Source of the DNA: Heterostelium album PN500
Taxonomy: Eukaryota; Evosea; Eumycetozoa; Acytosteliales; Acytosteliaceae
Length of the DNA stretch: 64,000 nucleotides
NCBI RefSeq assembly: GCF_000004825.1
Contig: NW_008805097.1
Location: forward strand, 400,708-464,707
Reading direction: 5' to 3'
Made by a program: the position numbers and the translations under genes. The notes beneath the pieces were generated by a model, which saw only the letters and a program-made list of their open reading frames with translations, did no database searches and was not told the origin of the DNA. This document shows positions 11,655-23,436 of this stretch, piece after piece; the stretch's first letter is position 1, and every line of letters begins with the position of its first letter.

Positions 11655-13848
11655 ATTGTCAATTGACCATTCTTGATTCTGAATAAACACACGATATGAT
11701 GACTCATCCTGTAGTTCTGTCATAATGTTATTGTTATTACTGTCACCATCTTGTTGTTGATTGTTTTTAACAGGTACTGGATTAGTTTTAAGTTGACGTT
11801 GTTGTGAATTCGATAAACTACTGTCGAGTTTCATTGATTTAGATAGTACACTTCTACTAAGTGACAATGGTATGGGTGGTGGCGCTGGGATATTTACAGT
11901 CGTTATTGTTGTTGCTGTTGTTGTTGTTGTGGAGGTTGAGTTTGGAATAGGTGTGATTGCTTGATGCTGTTGTTGTTGTTGTTGTTGCATGAATAATATT
12001 GATGCTGTCAGATTGTTTTGTGCAGTGTTGATCTCTTTGTTGATTGTCTCTAACCACTGTACCAATTTCTGCTCAGACTCTGAGCATAAAAAGTATTTCT
12101 CTTCGTCTTGATCCTCCTCTCTTGACCCGGTGCAACTTAGTGCAAGAGAGTTGGACGATACAGAAGATTTGAATTGCTTGTGTCTGATAGCTCCACTGTC
12201 AGCCTCCTGTATCTTTACCTCAACGCATAGCTTATCGAGAGTATGCGTTATCTTTGCTGTGGCATGTCTTAGATTGATGACACCCTTTGCTTCTGCATAT
12301 TGATTCCTAGTTTTCCAAAAGAAAAGGTTGGCATTGACCACCACACAATATACTTTTTTCCACTTTCTTTTCTTTCTCGACAAACTACTCCTCTGTATCA
12401 GTAAATATAAATATCCTTCTTTTGATGGATTAGTTATTGACTTAAGCGATGGCTAAATGAATAAATAATTAAAAAATTAGTTTGTAATATTAATGTGGAA
12501 CTCTAATCATTGTCAACATACTGAAAAGTTTGGATCTAAAAACACTTTGAGATTTCTTGACTGTTTCGCTAAATTAGATTCACATATTGCATTGAAAAAC
12601 AGTTGCAATTGATTGCATCTTTGTTTAATAAATTGAGGATTCATATTTCCAATGATCTTTTTCGATGGAAAGTCAAATGCTGTTAATGATGGTACTTCAT
12701 TTTGAATCTAAATTGTTATATTTAAAATAAAAATTAATTTTCAAAGGTAATTACAGTTACTTTAATAAAAATTAATATTTACTTTTAATGAGAATGCTCT
12801 AACATGTTTATATCTACGAACTTTTTAATAATAATAAAAGAAAATTAGAAACTAATTTTGTTTTGTTCCCAAAGTTTAAAAGAATTATACTTACCGATTG
12901 TCCAAACAATATCATTACTTTTTACATTAATAACATAAACCTAATATAATATATAAATATTTTTTAAAATTAGATAAAATAATATAAAAATAAAAGAATC
13001 AATATAATAATTACAGTATATGACTTTTTCGAAGTTTCAACAGTCTCTGTTGATGAAATAACAAGTGAGAATTGAGATGATTTGTCGACTGGAACCATTA
13101 CTGAGCTTGAGTAGTGTGAGGGATTAACAAACTTTTTGGAACTTGCCAAACCACCTCTAGATGCTGTTCCAGTGAATAGTCTGCTCGAACCCCTATTTAG
13201 TGATGTCTTATTTCCATCGGCTTCACTGTCATTCCCGCCGCTAAGTTGCAATGATGAATTGGATGGAGTAATCTTTCCACGAGTCCAACCACCACTTGGT
13301 GGAGCCGCTACACTAGAAGAGGAACGCACTTCTCTTCTCGATTTAAAGTCACTCTCGCCCAAATTGGAATCATCACTAGTGGTATGTGCGCTTGTTACAT
13401 TGTAAGGATTATTGAGTTTGGATGGTGATGCAGAATACTCTACACTACTGCTTCTTGGTTTTGTTGTAATATTTATATTAATGTTGTTGCTATTGTTATT
13501 GATATTGTTGTTGGTTTTTTCAGAGAGTGGAATAGCAGTGGTAGTGTTGGTAACAGTATTGGTTGGTATAGAAGCAGTTGAAATCTTAAAGAAACCAGTC
13601 TCTGTAAATCCATCGTTTCGTTCTTCATCCTCCTCTTCGTCATCACCACTTGATGAAGTTTCAGAGAATGAACTGTCATCTTCTTCCTCCTCGAGGTGTT
13701 CTTTGTTATCGATGACCAGTGATACTATTCTATTGGCTCTCTTGGAGAATGTTTCTTCAGATGGCGCTACCGCATTCAACTCCTCATTTTTATCATTATT
13801 TTCATTCTTAATATTATTATTATTATTTGTATCACTGTTATTAAACAT
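11655..13848 (-). CDS. PX-PH domain protein (possible 5' part of the myotubularin gene)
   Basis: Exons 13848-13015, 12940-12895, 12820-12783, 12707-12522 and 12452-11655 join in phase to 634 codons. The first ~270 residues are low complexity: Asn-rich, then an acidic EEEDDSSFSE run, then Ser-rich. A PX domain follows (VYVINVKSNDIVW, RRYKHVRAFS, FPSKK, LQLFFNAICE), then a PH domain (KEGYLYLL, RKWKKVYCVV, ending LVQWLETINKEI). Both domains bind phosphoinositides, so an endosomal or plasma-membrane adaptor role is inferred. A polyQ tract and a Ser/Pro-rich linker end at a GTAAGT donor in phase 0. If that donor is not used the frame runs 20 more codons to a stop at 11595. Tiny exons of 46 and 38 nt inside the PX domain are supported by domain continuity. 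The start ATG at 13848 faces the divergent SYF2 gene. Confidence 0.85.
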
Positions 13849-14671
13849 TATATAAATAACTTATAACTTTTTATCACTAAGCTACTAACTATCTATACAA
13901 ATAAAAAAATATTAAAAAAAAAAAAATGTAAAAGACAAACTAAAATAAATAAAATCAAGAGTGCAATGATATGTTATTGTTAAATTGATCGATTCGATAC
14001 AGATGAATAATCATAATTATCGATCTAAAAATCTTTTTTGAAGTAATTTTATTAAAATTAAACAAAAATTGGGCTTTAAAAACCCAAAAGAAAGGTTTGC
14101 AAAACTAAATATCTTTTAAAAATTGGCAATTTTTGCATTATTTTAAAAAATTTTGAACCAAACCCACAGCCAAGTTCCTATTTGTTTTGTCATCAAAGGC
14201 AATAAGCAAATATAATCTTGTTTTGGTTTTATCTGTTGTTTTTTTTTTTTTTTCAACTTTTAAATTTAAAATTAAAACAATTATGATTTTACCCTTTTTT
14301 TTTATAATAAATAATTAATATTTTTTTAATAAATTTATTATAAAGAAATCCCTCTCCACCAATTGTATTTTTTTTTATCTTAAAATAAAATAAAGAAAAA
14401 AGACATTAAAGAACTTATTCATAGTAATAAAATTGTGATTACACCCTGTTAATAATTGTTTAATAACATGTTATATATAAATAACTTAGGTTTCTTATTT
14501 TTTAAAAAATTTTGAAAATTTGAAAAATTTAAATAGCATTGAAAAAAATTAATCAATAAAGATTCATTTATTTATATTGTTGTTTATCGAATTTATATTG
14601 TTACTAATATTAGCTATTAATAAGATTAATTTAAAGTTTTATAAAGATATATAATAATAGTAATAATAATA
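13849..14671. other. Bidirectional intergenic region
   Basis: An 0.8 kb A+T-rich spacer between two divergent start codons (PX-PH gene on the minus strand, SYF2 on the plus strand). It probably contains both promoters. Long A and T runs and AAATTT-rich stretches are seen, but no motif that I can name with confidence. Confidence 0.5.
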
Positions 14672-15778
14672 ATGAGCAACAACACTGAGCATGATTATGA
14701 AACAATAGAATCGTTGAAAGAGGAGATTGAAATTATAGATAGACACAAAGATGAATATAGAGAACCAAAGAGTTTCAATGCTGTAGCGTTCGACTATACA
14801 GAAGAGAATGAAAGAGCAACATTTTCTCTTGGTCGACAACCTAAGCTATCAAAGATTAACGATGCCAACACAAAAGAATTGACTCCACAACAACAAAAAC
14901 TAATAGATTTAAAAAAGAAATTAGTAAGTACAGCGTATTTACATACATACTTACAATATGTGTTCTATATCTATATCTACTTTGTTACTAATCGTTTTTT
15001 TTTAAAAAAAAAAAAAAAAAAAAGAAATGAAGCAAAAAAGAATATATACAAATCGGTTGTAGATGAACATAGTAGAATACACAACGGACCTATGAATGAA
15101 TCCGAAGAGAAAAAGAAATTGTTTGAAGAGAAGAAGCGACAGGAAGAAGAGGAAATTAAAAAGGAAGGGGGTGATCCAGAGAGAGAGAAGCTAAAGAATG
15201 CTTTAGCCTCGGATTTAGAGAATAAAGCAAAGAAGAAAGGAAATAAAAAGTTTGAAGGTGTACATAATAAACGTAAGTATATTATTAATTGTTATTAATG
15301 ATAATATATGGAAAGTTAACATTATTTGTATTTTTATATTGCTTAGAATCCGATTCACATATTTATAATTCATATAAGAAGAGAGTCAAAGAGATGGAGT
15401 CATTTAGGAATTCCGAACATTATAAGGAGTTTGTAGATAAAGATCAGATCAACAATGAAACAGAGTATGGAAAACATGGATTTGTACCAGAAGCAAATGT
15501 TAATGCAATGAAACAAGAATTATTGAAACAGTAAGTGTTAATTAATTAAACCGAGATACAATACAACGATCATTCTTATTAATAAACAAACTATTAATTA
15601 AATATAATATAGTCAAATGGAAAGAAGAAATAACTTTAAGAAGAGAGGAACCAATCCTGATGAGGATGTCAGTTGGATCAACGAACAAAATAGAGTGTTT
15701 AACAAAAAGGTTTCAAGAGCCTACGACAAATACACATTGGAGATTCGTCAGAATTTGGAGCGTGGTACATCTCTTTAA
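14672..15778 (+). CDS. syf2: Pre-mRNA splicing factor SYF2
   Basis: Homologue of SYF2 (p29, GCIP-interacting protein), a small component of the NineTeen/Prp19-associated spliceosome. Exons 14672-14934, 15025-15272, 15347-15530 and 15613-15778 give 286 residues. The core NEAKKNIYKSVVDEHSR, the charged EEKKKLFEEKKRQEEEE helix, and the C-terminal block DVSWINEQNRVFNKK... ...EIRQNLERGTSL match the family. The first donor needs care: the GTAAGT at 14924 gives a frameshift, whereas the GTATTT at 14935 restores phase 2 and yields LKKKLVSTANEAKK, which aligns with other SYF2 proteins. The 3' acceptor of intron 1 sits at the end of a 20-A tract, which is unusual but is the only AG available. The next gene starts about 200 bp downstream on the same strand. 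Confidence 0.9.
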
Positions 15779-15982
15779 TTTATATAAAATAAATCTATCT
15801 TTATTGACGTTAAAGAATTTACCATTTTGTAAATTCAAATCCAAAAAAGAATAGTTATTATTTCCAAGAAATCTTGATGTCATTTCGCATCTTTCTAGTA
15901 AAAAAAAAAAATTAGATTTGCAAATGCATTTTGTAATTTACTTTTATTATTATTTAGTTTATTTTATATTTAGCTAATTGAC

Positions 15983-18410
15983 ATGTCAAAGAGAGTATTT
16001 GATAGCGATCTGATATTTGACTTGGATAATAGTCAAGAGGAGATCGAAAAGACTGAAGACGAACAGACTGAAGATGAAAGTGAATCGGTAAATGCAAAAC
16101 GTTTGAAATATTTCGCTAATTTCGATAGTAAGAGTCAGTCTAATAGTAGTAGTAGTAGTAGTAGTAGTAATAGCAACAGTAGCAATAGTAATAATAGTAA
16201 CAGTAATAATAGTAATAATAGTAACAACAGCAGTCATAGTAAAGTTTATAAAAGTGTCAGTGCTCCGAATGTAACAGTATCACCTACGAAACCAAGCAAT
16301 ATAGTTAGATCTTCATCAACCAATTTATATGTTAAGAAATCAGATTCTGTTGTTGTAATCGATCTCGATGATGATGATACCGAACCTGAATCCGAACCTA
16401 AATTTAATATAAAACAACAAAATAATAATAATTATAATAACAACAGTAGCAGCAGTAGTAATATAAATAGTAATAGCAATAGTAGTAAACACATTACTTT
16501 AAATAGTTCTTTTGAATTTGATTTCGATGATGACACTGATAAAGAAACAGATTCACATCCAAATCAATATCAATCAAGAAACACAATCAACACCAATAAC
16601 GATAGTAAAAATAAATCAAAACAATCAAGCAATAATCTTGGCGTAACAGAAGATGAAGAAGATCAAATCTTACAAGAAGTATTAAAAAGATCGTTAGTAG
16701 AGACAAAAATGAATAATAAAGGTGGTAGTAATAGTGACAGTCCCAAACAACAAAATGGATATAGGAATAATAATAATACTACTACAACTACAACTACATC
16801 ATCATCATCATCATCCAACTCACCTAAAAGTAATACCTCTATTAGTGGAAGTTCATCTGTCAATAATAGTGGTGAAATATTTTATCTTAATCAACTACCA
16901 ACGAATCATTCGAGTAACTTTATCAATATATTCAACATCTTTGGTAAACCTGGAATGAAATCAGCGCTGGTCAGTGGATTTGCTTTAGATTGGAAATGGA
17001 TAAGATCACAAATTAAGATTTGTCAAAACAATGAAGTACCAATAACTTTTATTAAAGATTATAATTTAAAAGATGAAAAGGTAAATTATTATGATTTCGA
17101 TAAGTATTATAATTCTAATTCATATATTAATATATATTTAAAAATAGCCTGGAAGATTTCAATCACCAGAGCATGAAGATATCTTATTTATAAATCCACC
17201 AATGAATAATGGTGGTTTTGGATGTCAACATTCTAAATTAATGTTGGTAAGTGGTATTTACTAAGACCAAAAGTTTTAATATGACTAAACTAACTAATTG
17301 TTCATCACTTTTTTTCAAGTTGGTTTACGATGATTCGATTAGAGTTGTGATTCCATCTGCCAATCCAACGAGATTTGATTACGATGATATCGGACAAACT
17401 ATTTGGTTTCAAGATTTCCCAAAGGTGAACAGCCAACCTCCTCCATCTCAATTTCAAGATACACTTAAGCTGTTTATCAAAAGCTGTGCACTTCCCAACA
17501 CCTTTCTAGACAAATATGATTTCTCTATCGCCAAAGTACATCTTATCGTTTCGATACCTGGATATCATAGAGGTGCCAGTATGAATCAATGTGGACATAT
17601 GCAACTTCGCTCGATTCTAAAGAAATACTATACCGATAAAGAAAACGATTTAAAACACTCTGACTTTCCAATAATCATAAAGAAAAGAGAAGTTCACTCT
17701 CAAGTAAGTAAAATACATTGACATACCATAGATATAATCAAACTTATCCATTCCATTCATTCTACAAACTATTTAATTATTAAAGACATCATCACTCGGA
17801 TTGGTTAATGATAAATGGAGTCCACAATTTTTAGAGAGTACACAAACCCTGACAAAATCAAAATTGGTAGATCCTACTGGTTTATTGCATATACTGTTTC
17901 CAAGTTATTCATTTATTATGGGCAAATCATCTAGATTGAAGTGTAGTTCTATTCTATTCTTGACGTCTGCAAACTATGAGAATCAAACATTCCCTAAAAA
18001 ATCAATGTCGCACATCAAGCCAATACATCTTCACAGAGAGAATCTAATCTTACATAGCAAGATCATCACAGGAACAACGAAATTCGAACACAATGATAAG
18101 CTTAGATTCGATTGGGTTTATGTTGGAAGTCATAATCTCTCACCTGTATGTAAACGATTATTAAACAAACACTTACTAAAAGTTATTAATATTAATTATT
18201 ATAATAATATAATGATAGGCTGCATGGGGTAGATTACAAAAAGATAATTCACAACTCTATATTTCAAATTTCGAAATAGGAGTATTGCTTTTAAATGAAA
18301 AACCATATGATGATCTGACTCCACCGAAATGGCATCAGAATATTCCATTTGAAATACCTGCAGCACCCTATAAAGACTCTGACCGACCATTTATGCAAGA
18401 TAAACTATAA
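15983..18410 (+). CDS. tdp1: Tyrosyl-DNA phosphodiesterase 1
   Basis: DNA-repair enzyme that hydrolyses 3'-phosphotyrosyl links left by topoisomerase I. Exons 15983-17080, 17148-17246, 17320-17703, 17786-18145 and 18219-18410 give 710 residues. The two catalytic His-Lys motifs of this PLD-superfamily enzyme are QHSKLM (split over exons 2/3 region) and LHSKI, and the second half carries GSHNLSPAAWG, diagnostic of Tdp1. The first ~300 residues are a disordered Ser/Asn-rich leader. Within it, VVVIDLDDDD at about 123-132 resembles a SUMO-interaction motif, and EEDQILQEVLKRSLVE at about 225-240 fits a ubiquitin-interacting motif apart from Val in place of the central Ala. Nuclear location is inferred from function. 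Confidence 0.94.
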
Positions 18411-18507
18411 TAAATACAAGTCACGGTTGTAGATCATTGTCGAATCTATGATTTTTATTTATATACATTAATGATTATCTGAATATACATATTGGTTCAA
18501 CAACATT

Positions 18508-19965
18508 CTAATTTAATTTGTTTGATTGTTTAGTAGTATCAGAGAGGTTCTTTTGTTCGTTGCCCAACATTCCTTTGCATAGTTCGTACACTGCAAACGA
18601 GATGGCAACAGTTGGAACAACCTTAAAGTAGGCAGGCACAATTCCCATGTATAGCGATGAAACACCCTCTGATTTGACAATGGATCTCAAAGCGTGAAGT
18701 CCATTTTTATAGATGGTGGCATTGGTTTCACCACCGATTCCTTGTATCATCATTCTTCTTCTCAGAACATCGAGAGGATAGCAAACGGTCATCGTAATAC
18801 AACCGCTGGCTGCACCACAGCCAAGATCGATGAGCATATCACGACCCTTTACATTGGGTGCATTTGATATTGTTGATGGTGATGATAATAAAGATGATTG
18901 GCCAAAAGAGATTTGTTGTTGTTCTTGTTCTTGTTGCTCCAATAATTGTTGTTGTTGTTGTTGTTGAATTAATTTATGTACAATTGATTTAAATCCTTCA
19001 TATGAAGCAAAACTAAGTGATACCCAAGGAGCAACACTCTAAAAATAATGAAATATTTTTAGATATTTCAATTTGTTTATTATGTTAATATCTTTGTGGT
19101 TGTTGTTTTGTTTTAATTTAATTAAAAGAGATCAGCAAGATAGATCGAAAAAGAAATGAAGAAAATATCTATCACCTACCATAATAGCAGTACCTAAACC
19201 TTTATATAAACCTCTGACACCTTCTTCAGCGTGGATCTTTGAGAAACCATGATAGATTCCTTTGTAACGCACTGCACCGAAATCAGATGATGTGGTACAG
19301 CCTTGAAGTGAGAGTCTCGTACGAATTACATCGAGTGGATATGTAGCAAATGTTGAAGTAAGACCAGCCATAGCACCGGCGGTCATAGATTGGACACCGG
19401 ACAACTTCTTGGTAGTGTCGAATCCAGTGAATTGATTCTTACAATACTCGTAGGTAAAGAATCGAATAGCAGAGTTTGGCGATACCTTGACAATGTTGGC
19501 ACCGTTGCCTCTGAATAACGACCAAATACCCTCTTTGTAGATCATCTCACGCAGACCTCGAATACAACCAGTATATTTCGGACCATCTTTGGCTAGTCCT
19601 TGAACTTGTTGGATGATGGTCAATCTTTCAAAGCCAGCGGTTGCAGTTCTACTGATCGCACCGGCTACACTCCCAGATACAAGAACATTGAGACTGTTGT
19701 TTTGCATGGAACTAATATTTCTCTGATCATTATTTAGCGAGCAAGTAGATAAACTTTGAAGTTGATTCAGATCACTGTTAGTGTCTTTGTAGTCGTGTTT
19801 GTTAAGATGTTGGTTATAGACGGTGAATGTTGGTGGCGGATTTGGTGATGCTGAGGAAGAGTCGAGTCGGTTTGACGATGAGAAGGGAGACGCGAGGTTT
19901 GGATAGTTTTGGTTACTGGTCTGTTCAAATAGTTTATATCCACTACTTGTTGTAACTTGATTCAT
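18508..19965 (-). CDS. Mitochondrial carrier (SLC25) family protein
   Basis: 438-residue SLC25 carrier encoded by two exons, 19965-19180 and 19038-18508. After a ~95-residue Ser/Asn-rich leader come three repeats. The second and third repeats keep the signature (YPLDVIRTRL, YPLDVLRRRM). The first is degenerate: TATAGFERLTIIQQ replaces the usual Px[DE]xx[KR], lacking the Pro. The closest feel is to the ATP-Mg/Pi (SCaMC) and CoA-carrier subgroup (GSVAGAISRT, GPKYTGCIRGLREMIYKEG), but no EF-hands are present, so the substrate is not assigned. A glutamine run with two Glu breaks sits in a loop between repeats 2 and 3. It faces tdp1 convergently with about 100 bp between stop codons. Confidence 0.9.
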
Positions 19966-22900
19966 TAACTTAAGTATTAAAATTGGATAGAATTCTTTTA
20001 ATATTTATTGTTTATAATTAAACTAATAAGATTATGAATATAATAATTAATATTAAATGATATCATTTGGGAATAGATTATTTAGTCTTATATATCCAGC
20101 CAACAAATAAATGAAAAAAAATATATATATATTTTAAACAAAGAAATAATTATTTACAAATAGATAAGATTTGATTAACTTTAAAAGGAATTGATAAAAT
20201 CAAAGAATGGGGAATACTTTTCAATATATTGGATTTCTAGATCCAAAAAAAAAAAAACTAGTTGGAATATCAACAAAAAAAAATTATATATTCAAACCAG
20301 TTAGTTTGGATATTTGTTTGTTTTTAATTTAAAAAAAAAAATTTTGTAGTAAAAACCACTATTTAAATAAACTGATGGTATTTAATATAAAGATTGTGAA
20401 GAATTCAATAAAAATAGTAAAAAGTATGATTATTATTATAATATCAAAAGAAGTTGATGAAATTAATTTGATGATTTTTGAAAAGGGTTAAAAAAAACAG
20501 TTTTCAATTCCAATTTTGGGAAGGATATTAAAGTTATAATAATTAAATGTTTTTTTCTATTTTGAAATAAATAAAAAAAAAATCACAATTTAGAACTTTA
20601 TTAATGGGTGTGAGTGCAGTTGGCAAAAACAAAAAAGAAATTTGTTGGTCTAGAAAAAAAACAATGATAGTATTTGTTTTTAATTCTATTCTTTATGTTT
20701 AAAAAATATTTATTTATTATTTTCGAAAATCATCAATGTTGAAGTGTATTGATGATGGTGGTTGGATAACTCATAAAAAATGACAAATTTTTTTATTTGT
20801 TGGTTGGATATCTCTTATCTTCATCTCTTGGAATATTTAATACATACCTTCTAATTGTAAACAGAATCTATTGAAACTAGGGGGTAGAATTGAAAAAATT
20901 TTGGTTGGGATGTATGATGTTGTGAGTTTATATTAATAAATTTACAATTGTGGTTATTTAAGAGTGGAATGCGAAATTGTTGTTCTAATGAATTTCAATT
21001 ATCATATTGATAATTTGTTTTTATCTCTATAGAATTTATTATTTTAGAAATTTGTTATTATAAATAAAATAGAAAAAAACAGATAAAAATAAATAATAAA
21101 ATCCTTAAAGATTTATATAAATATAATTCAAAAATTAAACAAAATTATCATAGATTTGTTTAAAAAGATTTAAATAGTTTTGGTTAAAATAGTGAATCTG
21201 AGGGTTTGTGTATAAGTGTTGTTGGTTTATCTGGGTGAAAATATAATGTGAAGTGGTGAGTGTGTGTTTGTGTGAGTGAGTGTATGTGTCTGATTATCTT
21301 TTTGGTTGGGGTCGAATATCTTGGAGCAATAACTTCATTGTTTAGCTCAAATAAATTGAACCAATTTAAATTGTTAGTGAAGTGACACCCTTCTTTTATT
21401 TTGGATAATTAAATTATTATATATAATTTTTATTTTTATTTAATATTATAAATTTAGAATGAAATAATTCCTATAAAGACATAGAATTTAATTTAATTCT
21501 CATTACCAAATAATCCAAACTAGGCAATTGCCTAAAAGAACATTCTGCCACTTTTGCACATCATTTCAAAAAATTTCAATTTTATTTGCAAGTAAACATT
21601 AGACACCCTTTAAAAGGTGACCATTTTAAAAAAAAAAAACAAAAAATGCATTAAAATTTGCAATTAAAAAATTATTTTATTTACCACTTGGAGACTGTTC
21701 ATGTGTTGGTTTGTTTAGTACTGGTATGTATGACCAGATACACCCATTTCAAGTGATGGTGATACACTGATTTTAAATTAACCTTTCAAAATAAAAAAAC
21801 AATAGAAAAATAAAAGATCATCATCATTGTTAATACTATATAACTAAAGTTTTTCTTTTAAAGTCCCGAAATGGTTCGGTTTTGATATCGAATTTTATTG
21901 TTGTTCAATAACAATTCCATCAATTTAAACAAAATAAAACATTTCAATGTATAATTACCATTGCATACTAATATCGAGTGAACTTCTTTACAAACAAAAA
22001 TGTTTTGAAAAAGAAAACTCCACACCAACCAGTATACTAATTTAGAAGTACACTCTGACTTGTTTCAGTAATGCCCACTTTTTTTTTTTCTTCTAGAATA
22101 CTAATAATATTGCCTCACAAGGAAATTATGTGATGCTCGACATTTGATAAGCAACCTAACCAATGTAGAAGTAGAACCACAATAAAGAAGTATACGACGT
22201 TTTGCCCTCTTACTTTCTTCTTTTTTTATAAACATCAATCTCATCTACATATAAACATGCCCATCGAAGCTTACCTAAGGTGAGTACTCAATCTAATCAT
22301 CTATTTAATACTAAATCAACACTATAAAAAACCTAATATGCAATTTAGGTATTTTAAAAAAAGAAAAAATAAATTCAAATTTGGTAAACATTTTTTTTCT
22401 TTGAAGATTTATAAATTAATTTAATATTTAGACAAAAATAAATCTAGAACAGATAATGAAATTTCTTTTTATTTTTTAAAAATTAAAAAAAAGTCAAAAA
22501 AATTGATCAGTTTTTTTTTTGAAAAATGAGATCTATTAAATTATTATAAATTTGATTACGTTTTTGGGTTGGTATTGCAGAGTTTGATGGGCATCAAATG
22601 GTTTTAAATTTTTTTAAATTTTGGTGGTGACTAAAGGCTGCAAACAATTTGCTAAGATCTTTTTACAAATTTTGCTTAATTATTTTTTCATTTCTTCTCT
22701 CGATTTATTTTTTTTTTTTTCTATTCTATGTTTCCCTTTGTTTTTTAAAATACTGTTTCACCAAAGTTTTATGTTATTTTTGTGATTTTTCCCCCTCACT
22801 CTTAAACCAATAATATCTTAAAAACTAAAAAGAATCAGTTTAAATCAAATATCTAAAAATCGATTTTTACGTTTGTACCAAAACTAATAGTTTGTTCACC

Positions 22901-23436
22901 TTCAAAAAAATAAAATAAAATATCACAAAATAAAATATCAAACCAGCTCATCTTTGGTTATTCATTAATCAAATAAACTATTTGTACTAAATTATATTAT
23001 TTATCTTTAAATAACTACTATCAAAGTTATTAGTTCATTAATCACAAGATCGATAAAAATCTCAACAGTAGTTACATAAAAAAGATTTTTTTTATTTTTA
23101 CAACTTTCAACACTCCACTCGAAAATCTTTCATATCAAATTATTAGTGTTTACCTTCCCCAACACCCACAATCGAAATATATTTTACAGTATTCAGTAAG
23201 TTGTATTAAAAACAAATCAAAAAACAATCAAATCATCAGTAAGTCTGTCTATTTATTCATATCATACTGGCACAAAAAAAATTATTATTATTTTATTGTA
23301 TTATTATTATTATTTTTATATACACCAATCATTTACATATATTAGCTACACTCCTAGGAATATTAATTAAAATTATTGTTATATTATCTCAAAGGTTGTA
23401 TTATAGTTTAAAAAAAAACAAAACAAAGACAAAACA
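19966..23436. other. 3.5 kb gene-free stretch
   Basis: The longest empty interval inside the gene-dense part of the window. It lies between divergent start codons, so it must contain the promoters of the carrier gene and of the LRR-pseudokinase gene. It is A+T-rich with many poly-A and poly-T runs. At 22258-22280 an ATGCCCATCGAAGC... stretch is followed by a good GTGAGT donor, but no convincing continuation was found. No tRNA or known small RNA signature is seen. Confidence 0.5.

Noticed and set aside
23160-23180. ACCCACAA resembling the upstream element of dictyostelid small RNA genes
   Set aside because: No small RNA sequence or structure follows at the expected distance.
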